Source of the DNA: Saprospiraceae bacterium
GTDB taxonomy: Bacteria > Bacteroidota > Bacteroidia > Chitinophagales > Saprospiraceae
DNA: 5,435 bases
Assembly (NCBI GenBank): GCA_023300255.1
Contig: JALZWC010000383.1
Location: forward strand, 1-5,435
Direction of reading: 5' to 3'
Positions 5,347 through 5,435 of the stretch are shown here, one piece after another; the first letter of the stretch is position 1; every line of letters begins with the position of its first letter. A program made the position numbers and the translations under genes. The notes beneath the pieces were generated by a model, which was not told the origin of the DNA, made no database searches, and saw nothing but the letters and a program-made list of their open reading frames with translations.

Positions 5347-5390
5347 CGTCTAAGTATTTACTTATCTATCATATTTTCATAACAAGATTA

Positions 5391-5435
5391 ATGGAGGATT
5401 TAAAATCACAAATAGATACAGATAAACTACCAAAG
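5391..5435 (+). CDS. Start of an unidentified gene, 3' partial
   Basis: An ATG at 5391 opens a frame of 15 codons that is still open at the end of the window. The peptide MEDLKSQIDTDKLPK is hydrophilic, without a signal peptide or membrane segment so far. The same frame is closed upstream at 5328-5330 and has no other ATG in between, which supports this start. The gene would lie 44 bases after the palindrome ending at 5346, so any promoter must be inside or very near that palindrome, unless the gene depends on read-through. Too little is visible to name a product; it does not resemble the start of a glycerol kinase. Confidence 0.55.
   Translation, partial: MEDLKSQIDTDKLPK

Overview
The window is AT-rich and looks like chromosomal DNA of a member of the Bacteroidota. 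This inference rests on the LytS/YehU-type histidine kinases with Bacteroidota-like sequence, the AT-rich start contexts without a clear Shine-Dalgarno sequence, and the overall codon style; no rRNA or other marker is present to fix the genus. All genes read on the + strand and each is separated from the next by about 90 to 305 bases, so they look like mostly independent transcription units rather than one operon.

Layout: (1) 1-755, the 3' part of a LytS-type sensor histidine kinase with every catalytic motif intact; its N-terminal membrane part lies upstream of the window. (2) 845-1897, a full-length paralogue that keeps the membrane domain and coiled-coil linker but has lost the phosphoacceptor histidine, the N-box asparagine and the G-box glycines, making it a probable pseudokinase. 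(3) 1895-2202, a gap holding a roughly 150-base composite inverted repeat that begins on the pseudokinase stop codon, followed by a smaller operator-like inverted repeat. (4) 2203-3201, an NADPH-dependent medium-chain oxidoreductase of the CurA/COG2130 group. (5) 3246-3294, a 22-bp hairpin, probably a terminator. (6) 3327-4160, prmC, the release-factor glutamine methyltransferase. (7) 4165-4290, three 20-base tandem repeats running into a 36-bp inverted repeat. (8) 4418-5146, an aquaglyceroporin-type MIP channel with an inverted repeat just before its start. (9) 5152-5346, a small hairpin, a good intrinsic terminator and a 44-bp near-perfect palindrome. (10) 5391-5435, the first 15 codons of an unidentified gene that runs out of the window.

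Two things stand out. First, an apparently active and a catalytically dead LytS-type kinase lie side by side, with no response regulator in view. This suggests that the dead protein regulates its neighbour, for instance as a heterodimer partner, but that is inference. Second, most gaps carry strong palindromes, and two of them (4207-4290 and 5256-5346) share three ACATAG units in exactly the same register. They are therefore members of one dispersed hairpin-repeat family whose arms have stayed self-complementary while the copies diverged. The remaining genes (oxidoreductase, prmC, channel) are ordinary and do not form an obvious pathway with the kinases.
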